From assembly GCF_013155295.1 (NCBI RefSeq), contig NZ_JABJXT010000002.1, positions 62,001-126,000 of the forward strand: 64,000 nt of DNA. The letters are read 5' to 3'. Below are positions 1 to 9,700 of the stretch, in pieces. Under the pieces are notes generated by a model, which did no database searches, had not been told where the DNA came from, and was given only the letters and a program-made list of their open reading frames with translations. The first letter of the stretch is position 1; every line of letters begins with the position of its first letter. The stretch comes from Pseudogemmobacter hezensis. Its GTDB lineage: Bacteria > Pseudomonadota > Alphaproteobacteria > Rhodobacterales > Rhodobacteraceae. The translations under genes were made by a program, and so were the position numbers.

Positions 1-1817
1 AAGAGGTCGGCATCGTCTTGCTGACGCGCTCGAAACTGAATGTGCGCGATCTGAAATTCCTGGAAGAATACTTTCTTTCCAATGTCTTCCCGGTGCTTTC
101 GCCGCTGGCGATTGACCCCGCGCACCCCTTCCCCTTCATCCCCAATACCGGCTTTTCGCTGGCGCTCGAGTTGGAGCGCACCTCGGACCGCCGCCGCCTG
201 AATGCGCTTTTGCCGATCCCGCAGCAGGTGTCGCGCTTTGTGCAGCTGCCGGGCAATCCGGGCCAGGACCGTTTCCTGCCGCTGGAAGAGCTGCTGCTGC
301 TGCATCTCGACATGCTGTTCCCGGGCTTTTCAGACCGCGGCCATTGCACCTTCCGCGTACTGCGGGACAGCGATCTTGAGGTCGAGGAAGAGGCCGAAGA
401 CCTCGTGCGCGAGTTCGAGACCGCGCTGAAACGCCGCCGTCGCGGCGAGGTGATCCGGCTGAAAATGTCGGCAGGTGCACCGCCGGAACTGCGCGCCCTG
501 ATCATGGAAGAGATCGACGCCGACGAGGATGAGGTGATCGAGGTTCGCGGGTTGATCGGCATTGCCGATCTGAAGGCGCTGGTGCTGAACTCGCGCCCGG
601 AACTCCTTTGGCCGTCCTTCACGCCGCGCGTGCCGGAACGCGTGCGCGACCATGACGGCAATATCTTCGCCGCGATCAAGCAAAAGGATATGCTGCTGCA
701 TCATCCTTATGAAACCTTTGACACCGTGGTGCGCTTCTTGGAACAGGCGGCGCGTGACCCGAATGTGGTGGCGATCAAACAGACGCTTTACCGCACCTCC
801 TGGGACAGCCCCATCGTCTCGGCGCTGTGCGAGGCGGCTGAGAGCGGCAAGTCGGTCACCGCGCTGGTCGAGCTGAAAGCCCGCTTCGACGAGGCCGCGA
901 ATATCCGGCAAAGCCGCCGGCTGGAACGCGCGGGCGCCCATGTCGTCTATGGGTTTATGAACCTGAAAACACACGCGAAAATCTCGGCGGTTGTGCGGCG
1001 TGAGGGCGACAATCTCGTCACCTATACCCATTACGGCACCGGGAATTACCACCCGATCACGGCACGGATCTACACCGACCTTTCGCTTTTCACCTGCGAT
1101 GCCGCGCTTGGCCGTGATGCGACGCGGGTGTTCAACTACCTTTCGGGCTATGTGCAGCCGCAGGGGCTGGAGAACCTGGCGATCTCGCCGATCAGCCTGA
1201 AGCCGCGCCTTCTTGAACTGATCGCGGCCGAGGCGGATCATGCCAAAGCGGGCCGCCCGGCGGAAATCTGGGCCAAGATGAACTCGGTCATCGACCCCGA
1301 GGTGATCGACGCGCTTTATGCCGCCAGCCAGGCCGGGGTGAAAATTTCCCTCGTCATCCGCGGCATCTGCGGTCTCAGGCCCGGCGTCAAAGGCCTGTCA
1401 GAAAATATCCGCGTCAAATCCATCGTCGGGCGCTTCCTGGAACATTCGCGCATCGTCTGTTTCGGCAATGGATTCGGCCTGCCTGCGCAAAAGGCGCGGG
1501 TCTTCATCTCCTCCGCCGACTGGATGGGCCGCAACCTCAACCGCCGCGTCGAGACCCTGGTCGAGACCATGAACCCTACCGTGAAAAGCCAGATCCTGTC
1601 GCAGATCATGGCGGCAAACCTCGCGGATGAGGCGCAAAGCTGGGTGCTCTCGCCCGATGGCCGCTATCAGCGCGATCTGGGCAATGGCGAGGCCAACCTC
1701 TTCAACTGTCACCGCTTTTTCATGGAGAACCCCTCGCTTTCGGGCCGGGGCACCGCCGGGGCAAAAGACGCGCCCCGCATCCTGTCGTCGCGCGACGAGG
1801 AAAGCACCCGCAGCTGA
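1..1817 (+). CDS. ppk1: Polyphosphate kinase 1, C-terminal ~604 residues (5' end outside window)
   Basis: PPK1 reversibly transfers the gamma-phosphate of ATP onto a growing polyphosphate chain. The frame is open from base 3, so the gene enters from the left; the family is about 690-730 residues, so roughly the first 100 are missing. The N1 head and middle domains lead into the two phospholipase-D-like C-terminal domains. The KTHAK block (His codon near 972), the [11 protein letters not shown] block near 1030, and the FLEHSRI block (His near 1443) match the conserved histidine regions of the family. It is followed after 131 bp by ppx, the opposing exopolyphosphatase, so synthesis and breakdown are encoded together. 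Identity is secure; only the start is unseen. Confidence 0.97.
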   Translation, partial: EVGIVLLTRSKLNVRDLKFLEEYFLSNVFPVLSPLAIDPAHPFPFIPNTGFSLALELERTSDRRRLNALLPIPQQVSRFVQLPGNPGQDRFLPLEELLLLHLDMLFPGFSDRGHCTFRVLRDSDLEVEEEAEDLVREFETALKRRRRGEVIRLKMSAGAPPELRALIMEEIDADEDEVIEVRGLIGIADLKALVLNSRPELLWPSFTPRVPERVRDHDGNIFAAIKQKDMLLHHPYETFDTVVRFLEQAARDPNVVAIKQTLYRTSWDSPIVSALCEAAESGKSVTALVELKARFDEAANIRQSRRLERAGAHVVYGFMNLKTHAKISAVVRREGDNLVTYTHYGTGNYHPITARIYTDLSLFTCDAALGRDATRVFNYLSGYVQPQGLENLAISPISLKPRLLELIAAEADHAKAGRPAEIWAKMNSVIDPEVIDALYAASQAGVKISLVIRGICGLRPGVKGLSENIRVKSIVGRFLEHSRIVCFGNGFGLPAQKARVFISSADWMGRNLNRRVETLVETMNPTVKSQILSQIMAANLADEAQSWVLSPDGRYQRDLGNGEANLFNCHRFFMENPSLSGRGTAGAKDAPRILSSRDEESTRS

Positions 1818-1820
1818 TCG

Positions 1821-1847
1821 CGCCCCGCCGGGCACAAAGGCGGGGCG
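1821..1847 (+). terminator. GC-rich hairpin after ppk1
   Basis: A perfect 9-bp stem (CGCCCCGCC at 1821-1829, GGCGGGGCG at 1839-1847) with a 9-nt loop starts 3 nt after the ppk1 stop codon. No T-tract follows, so it may be a 3' stabiliser or a weak or Rho-assisted terminator rather than a classic intrinsic one. Confidence 0.5.
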
Positions 1848-1948
1848 TGATAGCGCAGACAGGGGTTCAGACGGGGACTCAGACCCGGGAATGGTTGACC
1901 TGAGCGCCTGGCTGCCACAAAACGGAAATACCCAAGGCCGGAGATGCG

Positions 1949-3553
1949 ATGAGCACCGACGAAACGCCCACCCCGCAGCATGACCTGAACGCTGGCCGGA
2001 CAGCTGAGCCGCCGCCAGAGGCGCTTTATGAAGAGGAATGGGCCCCCTTTGGCCGCCCCCTCTTCATGGACAATGACGCCAGGGCGCTTTCGCGGGTTGG
2101 CGTGGTCGATGTGGGGTCGAACTCGGTTCGGATGGTGGTGTTTGACGGGGCCGCCCGCAGCCCGGCCTATTTCTACAATGAAAAAATCATGTGCGGCCTG
2201 GGCAAAAGCCTGGTTGAAACCGGCGCGCTGCACCCCGAGGGGCGCAAGCGGGCGCTGGCCGCGCTGAAGCGTTTCGCACTGCTGGCGCGGGGGCTTGGCG
2301 CGGATCCGCTGACCGTGGTCGCCACCGCTGCCACCCGCGAGGCCAGCGACGGCCCCGATTTCCAGGCCGAGGTTCTGCGCGAAACCGGGCTGAAGCTGCA
2401 TGTGATCGACGGCGCCGAAGAGGCGCGGCTTTCGGCGCAGGGCGTGCTTTTGGGCTGGCCCGATGCCTCGGGGGTGGTCTGCGATATCGGCGGCAACTCG
2501 ATGGAGCTGGCGCGGATCGGCAATGGCCGGGTCGGCAAACGTGTCTCGACGCAGCTGGGGCCGTTCCGGCTTTTGCAGCTGGAAGGGAACGCCAAGAAGC
2601 GCCAGGCCCATATCGACCGGGTGCTGAAAGACGCCCAGGCGCAGATCAATTCGCGCAATGAGCGGATCTATCTGGTCGGCGGCTCGTGGCGGGTGATCGC
2701 CCGCCTTGATATGGAGCGGCGCAATTATCCGCTGCTGGTTTTGCACGAATACCGCATGTCACCCGAAAGCCTGCTGGATACGCTGGACTGGATCGCGGCC
2801 TCGGATTTGGCGGTGCTGCGCTCGCGCACCGGCACCTCGGCCGAGCGGATGGAGCTGGTCCCCCAGGCCTGCGAAGTGCTGCGCGAACTGATCAAAGTGC
2901 TGAAACCAAAAGAGATTGACGTCTCTGCCTATGGCATCCGCGAGGGCCTGCTTTATGAGCAGATGCCCGATCGCCTGCGCCAGCGCGACCCGCTGATCGA
3001 GGCCGCCCGCATGGCCGAACGCAATCAGGCCCGCATTCCAGGCTTTGGCAAAAAACTTTACGAATTCCTGCAGCCTTTGTTCAAAAATGAGGACAAAGAG
3101 CGCCAGCGCCTGATCAAAACCGCCTGTCTTTTGCATGACACCACCTGGCGCGCGCATCCCGATTACCGGGCCGAGGCCTGCTTTGACAATGTCACCCGCG
3201 CCAATCTGGGGGCGCTGGATCATCCGGGCCGGGTGTTCATCGGGCTGGCGCTGCTGCACCGCTATAAGAACTCGCGCTCGGGCAGCCGGCTTGAGCCGCT
3301 TTTCCGGCTGCTTTCCGACCCCGAGCTGAAACTGGCCGAGGTGCTGGGCAAGGCGATGCGCTTTGGCGCGATGTTTGCGGTGGGCGACCCGGCTGAGGCA
3401 GGCGAGCTGAGCTGGCAGCCGAAAAAGCGCGTCCTGGGTCTGAAGCTGACACCCGAGGGCAATGATCTCTTTGGCGAGGTGGCGCAGGCGCGGTTTGCCT
3501 CGCTGGTGACGGCGCTGAAGGCCGAGCCGAAGATCACCCGCGCCAAAGACTGA
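1949..3553 (+). CDS. ppx: Exopolyphosphatase (Ppx/GppA family)
   Basis: Predicted to hydrolyse terminal phosphates from polyphosphate. It carries the actin-like ATPase-fold signatures of the family: VVDVGSNSVRMVV at about residues 52-64 and CDIGGNSMEL at about 174-183. A C-terminal HD-like helical part (HDTTWRAHPDYR near residue 397) follows, and the 534-residue length suits the long Ppx type. About 50 residues precede the first motif; a later ATG at 2066 is possible, but the 1949 start has a GGAG upstream. It lies directly downstream of ppk1 on the same strand. A GppA-type pppGpp phosphatase activity cannot be excluded from sequence alone. Confidence 0.94.
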   Translation: MSTDETPTPQHDLNAGRTAEPPPEALYEEEWAPFGRPLFMDNDARALSRVGVVDVGSNSVRMVVFDGAARSPAYFYNEKIMCGLGKSLVETGALHPEGRKRALAALKRFALLARGLGADPLTVVATAATREASDGPDFQAEVLRETGLKLHVIDGAEEARLSAQGVLLGWPDASGVVCDIGGNSMELARIGNGRVGKRVSTQLGPFRLLQLEGNAKKRQAHIDRVLKDAQAQINSRNERIYLVGGSWRVIARLDMERRNYPLLVLHEYRMSPESLLDTLDWIAASDLAVLRSRTGTSAERMELVPQACEVLRELIKVLKPKEIDVSAYGIREGLLYEQMPDRLRQRDPLIEAARMAERNQARIPGFGKKLYEFLQPLFKNEDKERQRLIKTACLLHDTTWRAHPDYRAEACFDNVTRANLGALDHPGRVFIGLALLHRYKNSRSGSRLEPLFRLLSDPELKLAEVLGKAMRFGAMFAVGDPAEAGELSWQPKKRVLGLKLTPEGNDLFGEVAQARFASLVTALKAEPKITRAKD

Positions 3554-3602
3554 GAGCAAAAACCCGAGGCCCACTCCATTCCTGACAAAACGGCATAAGA
3601 TT

Positions 3603-3631
3603 GTCGTGAACGGGCTGTAATCGTTCACGAC
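3603..3631. promoter_or_regulatory. 10-bp perfect palindromic stem between ppx and the J-domain gene
   Basis: GTCGTGAACG (3603-3612) and CGTTCACGAC (3622-3631) form a perfect inverted repeat with a 9-nt spacer, 31 bp before the downstream ATG. It has no T-run and only moderate GC, so it looks more like an operator or RNA hairpin in the leader than a terminator. No binding protein is known to me for it. Confidence 0.45.
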
Positions 3632-3661
3632 ATTCCAGGATTGCAGGGTTATCCTTCGCGT

Positions 3662-4375
3662 ATGACGCTCTGGACCCGCATCTCCGAGGCCCTGACCGCC
3701 CTGATTCAGGGCCAGCCGCTTTCTGCTGTTTTCGACCTGCTTCGCGGCCAGACCAGCCCCGAAAAATCGGTGGGGTTCACCATCGCCGTGATCGCGCTTG
3801 GGGCCAAGATGGCCAAGGCCGATGGCGAGGTCTCACGCGAAGAGGTCACCGCCTTTCGCCGCATCTTCACCCTGCCCGATGGCGAAGAGCGCCACGCCGC
3901 CCATGTGTTCAACCTGGCCCGCCAGGATGTGGCGGGTTTTGACCATTACGCCCGCAAAATCGCGCAGCTTTTCAACCCCGAGGGGCGCAGGCTCTGCGCC
4001 GATGACCATCACGTGCTGCTGGATCTGCTGGAGGCGCTGTTCCAGGTAGCGCTGGCCGATGGCAATTACCACCCCGGCGAGGATGAATTCCTGCGCCATG
4101 TCGCGGGGATTTTCGGCCTGGATGAGCCCTGCTTCAACGCCGTCCGCGCCCGCCTGGTCGAGGGGGCCCCGCGCGATCCCTATGACGTGCTGGGGATCCC
4201 GCATGGCACCGAAATCGCAGATGCCCGCGCCGCCTGGAAGCGCCTGGTGCGCGACACCCATCCCGATGTGATGACCGCCCGCGGCGTGCCCCCCGAGGCG
4301 ATCCATCTGGCCGAGCGGCGGCTGATCGCCATCAATGCCGCCTGGGCCGAGCTGTCGGGCCAAAAGGCCGCCTGA
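3662..4375 (+). CDS. TerB-like / DnaJ-domain co-chaperone (DjlA-like, soluble)
   Basis: A 237-residue protein with a TerB/DjlA-type helical domain at about residues 40-165 and a C-terminal J domain from about 175 to the end. The J domain contains the HPD tripeptide (DTHPDV), which stimulates the DnaK ATPase in this family. Unlike E. coli DjlA, no N-terminal transmembrane helix is visible, so a cytoplasmic protein is inferred. I chose ATG 3662 over the upstream TTG at 3641. Its TGA overlaps the ATG of the next gene (TGATG), suggesting translational coupling. Confidence 0.85.
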   Translation: MTLWTRISEALTALIQGQPLSAVFDLLRGQTSPEKSVGFTIAVIALGAKMAKADGEVSREEVTAFRRIFTLPDGEERHAAHVFNLARQDVAGFDHYARKIAQLFNPEGRRLCADDHHVLLDLLEALFQVALADGNYHPGEDEFLRHVAGIFGLDEPCFNAVRARLVEGAPRDPYDVLGIPHGTEIADARAAWKRLVRDTHPDVMTARGVPPEAIHLAERRLIAINAAWAELSGQKAA

Positions 4376-5427
4376 TGACAGCCCCGCCGCCCGTCTTGCG
4401 CATTGCCACCTATAATGTCGAATGGTTCGACCGGCTTTTTGACGATCTGGGCCGGGGCTATGAGGATGACCAGCCCTCGGCCCGCTACGGGATCAGCCGG
4501 GGCACCCAGCTGGGGGCGCTTGGGATTGTGTTCACCGCGCTGGATGCCGATGGGATCATGATCATCGAGGGGCCGGATACCACCAAAACCCGCTCGACGG
4601 TGCGCGCGCTTGAGGGGTTCGCTGCGAAATTCGGGCTGCGGGCGCGCCGTGCGGTGCATGGGTTTTCATCCGAGACCGAGCAGGAGATCGCCTTCCTCTA
4701 TGACCCCGACCGGATCACCGCGCATCATGACCCCCAGGGCGAGGCCACGGGGCGGCGCGACAGCCCGCTTTCGCCGCGCTTTGACGGGGTGTTCCGCTAT
4801 GACCTCGACAATGACAGCGCCCCCGACACGATCCGTTTTTCAAAACCCCCGCTGGAGCTGGCGGTCACCCTGAAAGACGGCCGCCGGATGCGGATGATCG
4901 GCGTGCACGCCAAGTCGAAGAACCCGCATGGCGCCACGGATGAGGCCCAGGCGATCCGCATTTCGATCGAGAACCGGCGCAAGCAGCTGGCGCAATGCAT
5001 CTGGCTGCGCGCCCGCGTCGATGAGATCCTGAAGGCGGGCGAGAATGTCATGGTGATGGGCGATTTCAACGATGGCCCGGGCCTGGATGAGTTCGAAAAG
5101 CTGTTCGGAAAATCAGGGGTCGAGATCGTGCTGGGCCAGGACGCCGATCCCGCGATGCGGCTGAAAGACCCGCATGCCAATATGGCGCTGTGCTCGCGGA
5201 TGGGGTTTTGCCCGACCACAGCGCGGTTCTGGCTGGCGCCGCAAAAGCGCTATTTCGAGGCGCTGCTGGATTTCATCATGCTCTCGCCCGGGCTGATGAA
5301 GCCGGTTCCCGAATGGCGGATCTGGCACCCCTTCCAGGACCCGCGCATCCTGGGCAAGCGCGATCTGAGCGAGGCGCTTTTGCAGGCCTCGGACCATTTT
5401 CCGGTGACGGTGGATCTGCCGCTTTAA
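4375..5427 (+). CDS. Endonuclease/exonuclease/phosphatase (EEP) family protein
   Basis: A 350-residue protein of the EEP fold, which includes metal-dependent nucleases and phosphodiesterases. Visible family landmarks are the N-terminal ATYNVEWF strand, the HAKSKN segment near residue 180, the VMGDFNDGPG motif near 225, and the C-terminal SDHFPV His. These match the catalytic metal-binding set. No signal peptide is seen, so it is probably cytoplasmic. It is translationally coupled to the TerB/J gene. The substrate (nucleic acid, phospholipid or other phosphodiester) cannot be read from the sequence. Confidence 0.85.
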   Translation: MTAPPPVLRIATYNVEWFDRLFDDLGRGYEDDQPSARYGISRGTQLGALGIVFTALDADGIMIIEGPDTTKTRSTVRALEGFAAKFGLRARRAVHGFSSETEQEIAFLYDPDRITAHHDPQGEATGRRDSPLSPRFDGVFRYDLDNDSAPDTIRFSKPPLELAVTLKDGRRMRMIGVHAKSKNPHGATDEAQAIRISIENRRKQLAQCIWLRARVDEILKAGENVMVMGDFNDGPGLDEFEKLFGKSGVEIVLGQDADPAMRLKDPHANMALCSRMGFCPTTARFWLAPQKRYFEALLDFIMLSPGLMKPVPEWRIWHPFQDPRILGKRDLSEALLQASDHFPVTVDLPL

Positions 5428-5569
5428 GGTCGGCGCTGAGCTGAGCGCTAAATCGGGGCCGCAATCTCCTGCCGATGCGGAAACATGTGATTTGTGCGCA
5501 AAGGCCCGGGCCTGCATAGTCTGCATAGTCAGAGCGACCGCACCCTGCACCGATGCGAAGGATACTGCC

Positions 5570-6082
5570 ATGCAGCCCCGCCTTTATTTGCGCCGCCTCT
5601 TTCCGATGAAGCGAATGGCGATGCTTTTCGCGCTTTTGCTGGTGGCGCCCCTGCCGCTGCCCCATCACCGCGCCCATGCCCAGGTGTCAGAGCCGCCAGC
5701 CGTCGCCGACGGGGCCGGAAAAGACCAGGCAGATCAGGGCCTTTCGCTGATCGAACAGGGGGCAAACCTCTTGCTGCGCAGCCTGATCTCAGAGCTGGAG
5801 CCCTCGATTTCCGATATGGACCGCGCCCTGCGGGATCTGGCCCCGCAGCTGCAGGCCATCGGCCCGCAACTGGCCGAGGTCGCGCGGATGATGGAGGATA
5901 TGCGCAATTACGACATGCCGGTGATGCTGGAAAACGGCGATATCCTGATCCGTCGCAACGCGCCTTTGCGCAATGCGCCGGGGACAGAGGGCTCTGATCC
6001 TGACACGGACGAGGCTGCCCCCCGGCCCGGCCAGCCCGCGCCTGGGAAACTGCCGCCCCCGCAAAACGAAATCGAGCTTTAA
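5570..6082 (+). CDS. Exported protein with amphipathic helical core, unknown function
   Basis: A 170-residue protein. ATG 5570 is preceded by GAAGGA, while the longer upstream reading has no ribosome site. The N-terminus is basic followed by a hydrophobic run ending in AHA, a typical Sec signal peptide. The mature part holds a helical stretch rich in regularly spaced Leu and Met (LISELEPSISDMDRALRDL onward), then a proline/acid-rich tail. I recall similar small proteins in Rhodobacteraceae sometimes labelled 'AAA+ ATPase', but no Walker motif is present and I would not use that name. A periplasmic location is inferred. Confidence 0.75.
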   Translation: MQPRLYLRRLFPMKRMAMLFALLLVAPLPLPHHRAHAQVSEPPAVADGAGKDQADQGLSLIEQGANLLLRSLISELEPSISDMDRALRDLAPQLQAIGPQLAEVARMMEDMRNYDMPVMLENGDILIRRNAPLRNAPGTEGSDPDTDEAAPRPGQPAPGKLPPPQNEIEL

Positions 6083-6098
6083 TCCTGCGAATATCCCC

Positions 6099-6138
6099 GG
6101 GATGTCAGGCCGGTGCTGCGTCATCGGCCTGACATCCC
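6099..6138. terminator. 14-bp perfect stem-loop after the exported protein gene
   Basis: GGGATGTCAGGCCG (6099-6112) pairs perfectly with CGGCCTGACATCCC (6125-6138) across a 12-nt loop, 16 bp after the preceding stop. The TTTT of the following AATTTTC lies 8 nt past the stem, so it may terminate weakly. It separates the ppk-EEP side from the RTX block. Confidence 0.55.
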
Positions 6139-6193
6139 GCCGCAATTTTCGTTTCACAAAATTCGTAAACAAAGTGTAGGTTATTCGTGACTT

Positions 6194-6211
6194 GATCCGC
6201 CTCTGCGGATC
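6194..6211. promoter_or_regulatory. Inverted repeat in the leader of the small exported protein / metalloprotease unit
   Basis: GATCCGC-CTCT-GCGGATC is a perfect 7-bp inverted repeat in an otherwise AT-rich intergenic stretch (6140-6257) that probably holds the promoter for 6258-10340. It could be an operator or a short leader hairpin. Confidence 0.35.
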
Positions 6212-6257
6212 GGCAAGCATTTGCGACTGAATTTTTGATTCCGCCCGTTTTGGCAAA

Positions 6258-6719
6258 GTGAGACCTGTGGTGAACAGTTATGTGGCCAGCAGAGCATGGG
6301 GGCTGGGGATCGCACTGGCCATGCTGCTGCCATTTCCGCCGGCAACCACACCTGCAAAGGCCCAGACCATGACCTATCCCCTGATCTGTGATGCCGGGCC
6401 CGGCATTGATCGTGACGCGGCCGCGACGGTTTGCGAGGGCTTTATGCGGGTGCTGGCAGAGGCCTATCCGGCGCAGGAGTTCACCCGTTCCGACAGCTCT
6501 GGCAACATAAACGGCGCCGCCGGTCAGGCCTCGCTGTTGTTGCAGATCACCCAGGCAAACCGCTCTGGCACCGCGATCCGGCTGGTCTGGACTGACAGCA
6601 GCGGCCAAAGCATCTCTGGCGACATCGCCGCTGTTTCGGCGATGGACCGCCCTGTCACCCCATCCATGCAATTGTCCCTGTTCCAGCGCGCCCTCGCGGA
6701 AACGCCGATGCCGGAATGA
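6258..6719 (+). CDS. Small secreted/periplasmic protein upstream of the RTX metalloprotease
   Basis: A 153-residue protein read from GTG 6258; internal GTG codons at 6267 and 6270 are alternative starts. A hydrophobic segment (about residues 14-30) ends at KAQ, consistent with a cleaved signal peptide. The mature domain is about 115 residues, has one CysCys pair candidate (ICDAG, VCEGF), and no family I recognise. It ends 30 bp before the metalloprotease gene on the same strand, so cotranscription is likely. By position it could be a periplasmic inhibitor or chaperone of the protease, as with Inh next to serralysins, but no sequence similarity to Inh is evident to me. Confidence 0.7.
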   Translation: MRPVVNSYVASRAWGLGIALAMLLPFPPATTPAKAQTMTYPLICDAGPGIDRDAAATVCEGFMRVLAEAYPAQEFTRSDSSGNINGAAGQASLLLQITQANRSGTAIRLVWTDSSGQSISGDIAAVSAMDRPVTPSMQLSLFQRALAETPMPE

Positions 6720-6749
6720 GTGACCTGATGATTTACCGGAGCAATTGAT

Positions 6750-9700
6750 ATGTGCACGATTTGCAGCATGACCCCGAATTCTGACGCGCTGGCAGGCTAT
6801 GACAGCCATACCGATCTGGCGCCTGGCAGCACATTGATCGGCAATGGCGTCAGCGGGCCAGACCGGGTGAATGCGCCCTATACCTGGGATCAGATCGCCA
6901 ATTATCTGACAAATGGATACTGGGGTTTCAACGGCGCTTCGTGGCGGGCCTTTGACCTGGGCGCCACACGCACGATCACCTATAACGCCTCGCATCTTTC
7001 GCCGCTGGCGCAGGGGATTGTCGAATACTCGCTTGACGTCTGGGCGGCGGTGACCGGCATCAATTTCGTTGATGTCAGCGCGAACCCCACCTCTTTCACC
7101 GAGACCTTTGACGTCAGCGGCTCGACCGCCGGCGCGGCGTCGATCGGCACCAATACGGTGGTCAGCGGCTCGATCGGCACGGTTGGCGATGCCGATTATT
7201 ATCGCATCTCGCTGGTTGCGGGTCAGACCTATATGTTCTCGCTGTCGCGTGCGGGCGGTTCGACCATCGACCCGGTGCTGGATTTGCGCAACAGCTTTGG
7301 CGTGGTGGTTGCCTCGGCAGATGATCCCAGCAACGCTGCCGCAGGCGAATATATCACCTTCACCGCCAGCAGTTCGGGGACCTATTATCTGGTCGCCCGG
7401 GATTTCGGCAACCGCACCGGCAGCTATGAGCTGACGACCCAGGTCGCGGCCGATCTGACCTTTAACGATGCAGATGCGACCGGGGCCTATGCCTGGTCTG
7501 AGACCACGGGCAACCGGATCCTGCGCTCTTTCATCAATATTGAGGACAGCTGGGATCTGCTGACGCTGAACAGCTATATGCAGCAGACCTATATTCATGA
7601 AATCGGCCATGCGCTTGGGCTGGGTCATGGCGGGCCCTATAACGGCTCGGCCAACTGGGGCAGCAGCCACAGGCTTTATGACAATGACAGCTGGTCGTCG
7701 TCGGTCATGTCCTATTTCGATCAGAGCGTGAACACCTTCGACCCGTCGGATTTCGCCTATCTGGCAACCATCATGCCAGCCGATATCATTGCGATCCAGA
7801 ACCTCTATGGGGCGGGTTCGATTGGCTATCAGACCGGCAATACCGTCTGGGGGCCGGGTGGCAATGTCGGCGGGTATTTCCAGCTGCTGCTGAATATGTG
7901 GGGCGGCCTCATCCCCCGGAATTCGGCGATCTATGTCGGCAATGACTTTGCCTTCACCATCTATGACACCGGCGGCACGGACACGCTGGATGTCTCGGTC
8001 TTTGGCCAGAACCAGCTGGTCAACCTGACCGAGCTGCAGCGCTCGAATATCGGCGGGGTGGTCGGAAATGTGGTGATCGCGCGTGGCACGGTGATCGAGA
8101 ATGCCACCACCGGGGCAGGCAATGACACGATCCATGGCAATAACGTCGCCAATGTCATTCGCAGCGGCGCGGGCAATGACCAGCTTTATGGCGGTGGCGG
8201 CGACGATATCCTGATCGGCGGCGCGGGCGCTGACCGTCTGGATGGCGGCGCAGGCCGCGACCGGGCCGATTACTCGGATGCGACGGCTGCGGTGCGGGTC
8301 GATCTGATCTCTCCGGCGGTCAATACCGGCTTTGCCGCCGGGGATGTGTTTGTCAGCATCGAGGACCTGCAGGGCTCGGGCTATAATGACACATTGATGG
8401 GCGACAATATCGCCAATGCCATCTGGGGCGGCAATGGCAATGACCAGATCCTGGGCCGGGGCGGCAATGACACGCTTTATGGTGGGGCGGGCAATGACAT
8501 TCTGATCGGTGGCGCAGGGGCCGACCGCCTGGATGGCGGTACAGGCCGTGACCGGGTGGAATACTCCGACGCAACAGCTGCGGTCAAAGTCGACCTGGTT
8601 CTGCCCGCCAGCAATACGGGCTTTGCGGCAGGCGATACCTTTGTCAGCATCGAGGATATCCTGGGTTCGACCTATAATGACACGCTGATTGGCGACAATC
8701 TCGCCAATGCGGTCTGGGGCGGGCTTGGCGATGATTACCTGATGGGCCGGGGCGGCAATGACAGCCTTTATGGCGGCGTCGGCAATGACACGCTGATCGG
8801 CGGCGCGGGCGCTGACCTTCTGGATGGCGGCGCGGGTCGTGACCGGGTGCAATATAACGATGCCACCACCGGGGTGCGGGTCGATATGATTGCGCCGACC
8901 AGCAATACCGGCTTTGCGCAAGGCGATACTCTGGTCAATGTTGAGGAAATATCCGGCTCGAACCACAATGACACGCTGTCGGGCGACAATCTCGCAAACG
9001 GTCTCTGGGGCCTTTCCGGCAATGATTACCTGTTTGGCCGGGGCGGCAATGACAGCCTCTATGGCGGTGACGGCAATGACACGCTGGTCGGTGGGGCGGG
9101 CGCTGACCGCCTGGATGGCGGCGCGGGCCGCGACCGGGTGCAATATAACGATGCAACCACCGGGGTGAAGGTTGACCTGGTGCTGCCAGGCACCAATACC
9201 GGCATTGCCGCAGGCGATACCTTCGTCAGCATAGAGGACATCTACGGCTCGAACCACAATGACACGCTGCACGGCGACAATGGCGCCAATGCGATCTGGG
9301 GCGCGGGCGGCGCCGATTTCCTGATGGGCCGGGCCGGCAATGACAGCCTTTATGGCGATGCGGGCGATGATATCCTGGTCGGTGGCGCAGGGGCGGACCG
9401 CCTGGATGGCGGCGCGGGCCGGGACCGCGCACAGTATAATGACGCGACGTCCGGCGTCCGGGTGGATCTGATCTCTCCGGCTGCCAATACCGGCTTTGCC
9501 GCAGGCGACACCTATATCAGCATCGAGGATCTCGCCGGCTCTGCCCACAATGACATTCTGCTGGCCGACAATGCCGACAACTGGCTTTGGGGGCTGAATG
9601 GCAATGACCAGCTTTATGGTCGGGGCGGCAACGACTCGATCTATGGCGGCAATGGCAATGACTCGCTTTACGGCGGTGACGGCAATGACGTCTTGCAAGG

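Noticed and set aside
1949-2065. Shorter Ppx start at ATG 2066
   Set aside because: Possible, but the upstream ATG has a ribosome site and the extension keeps normal codon use; left as an alternative only.
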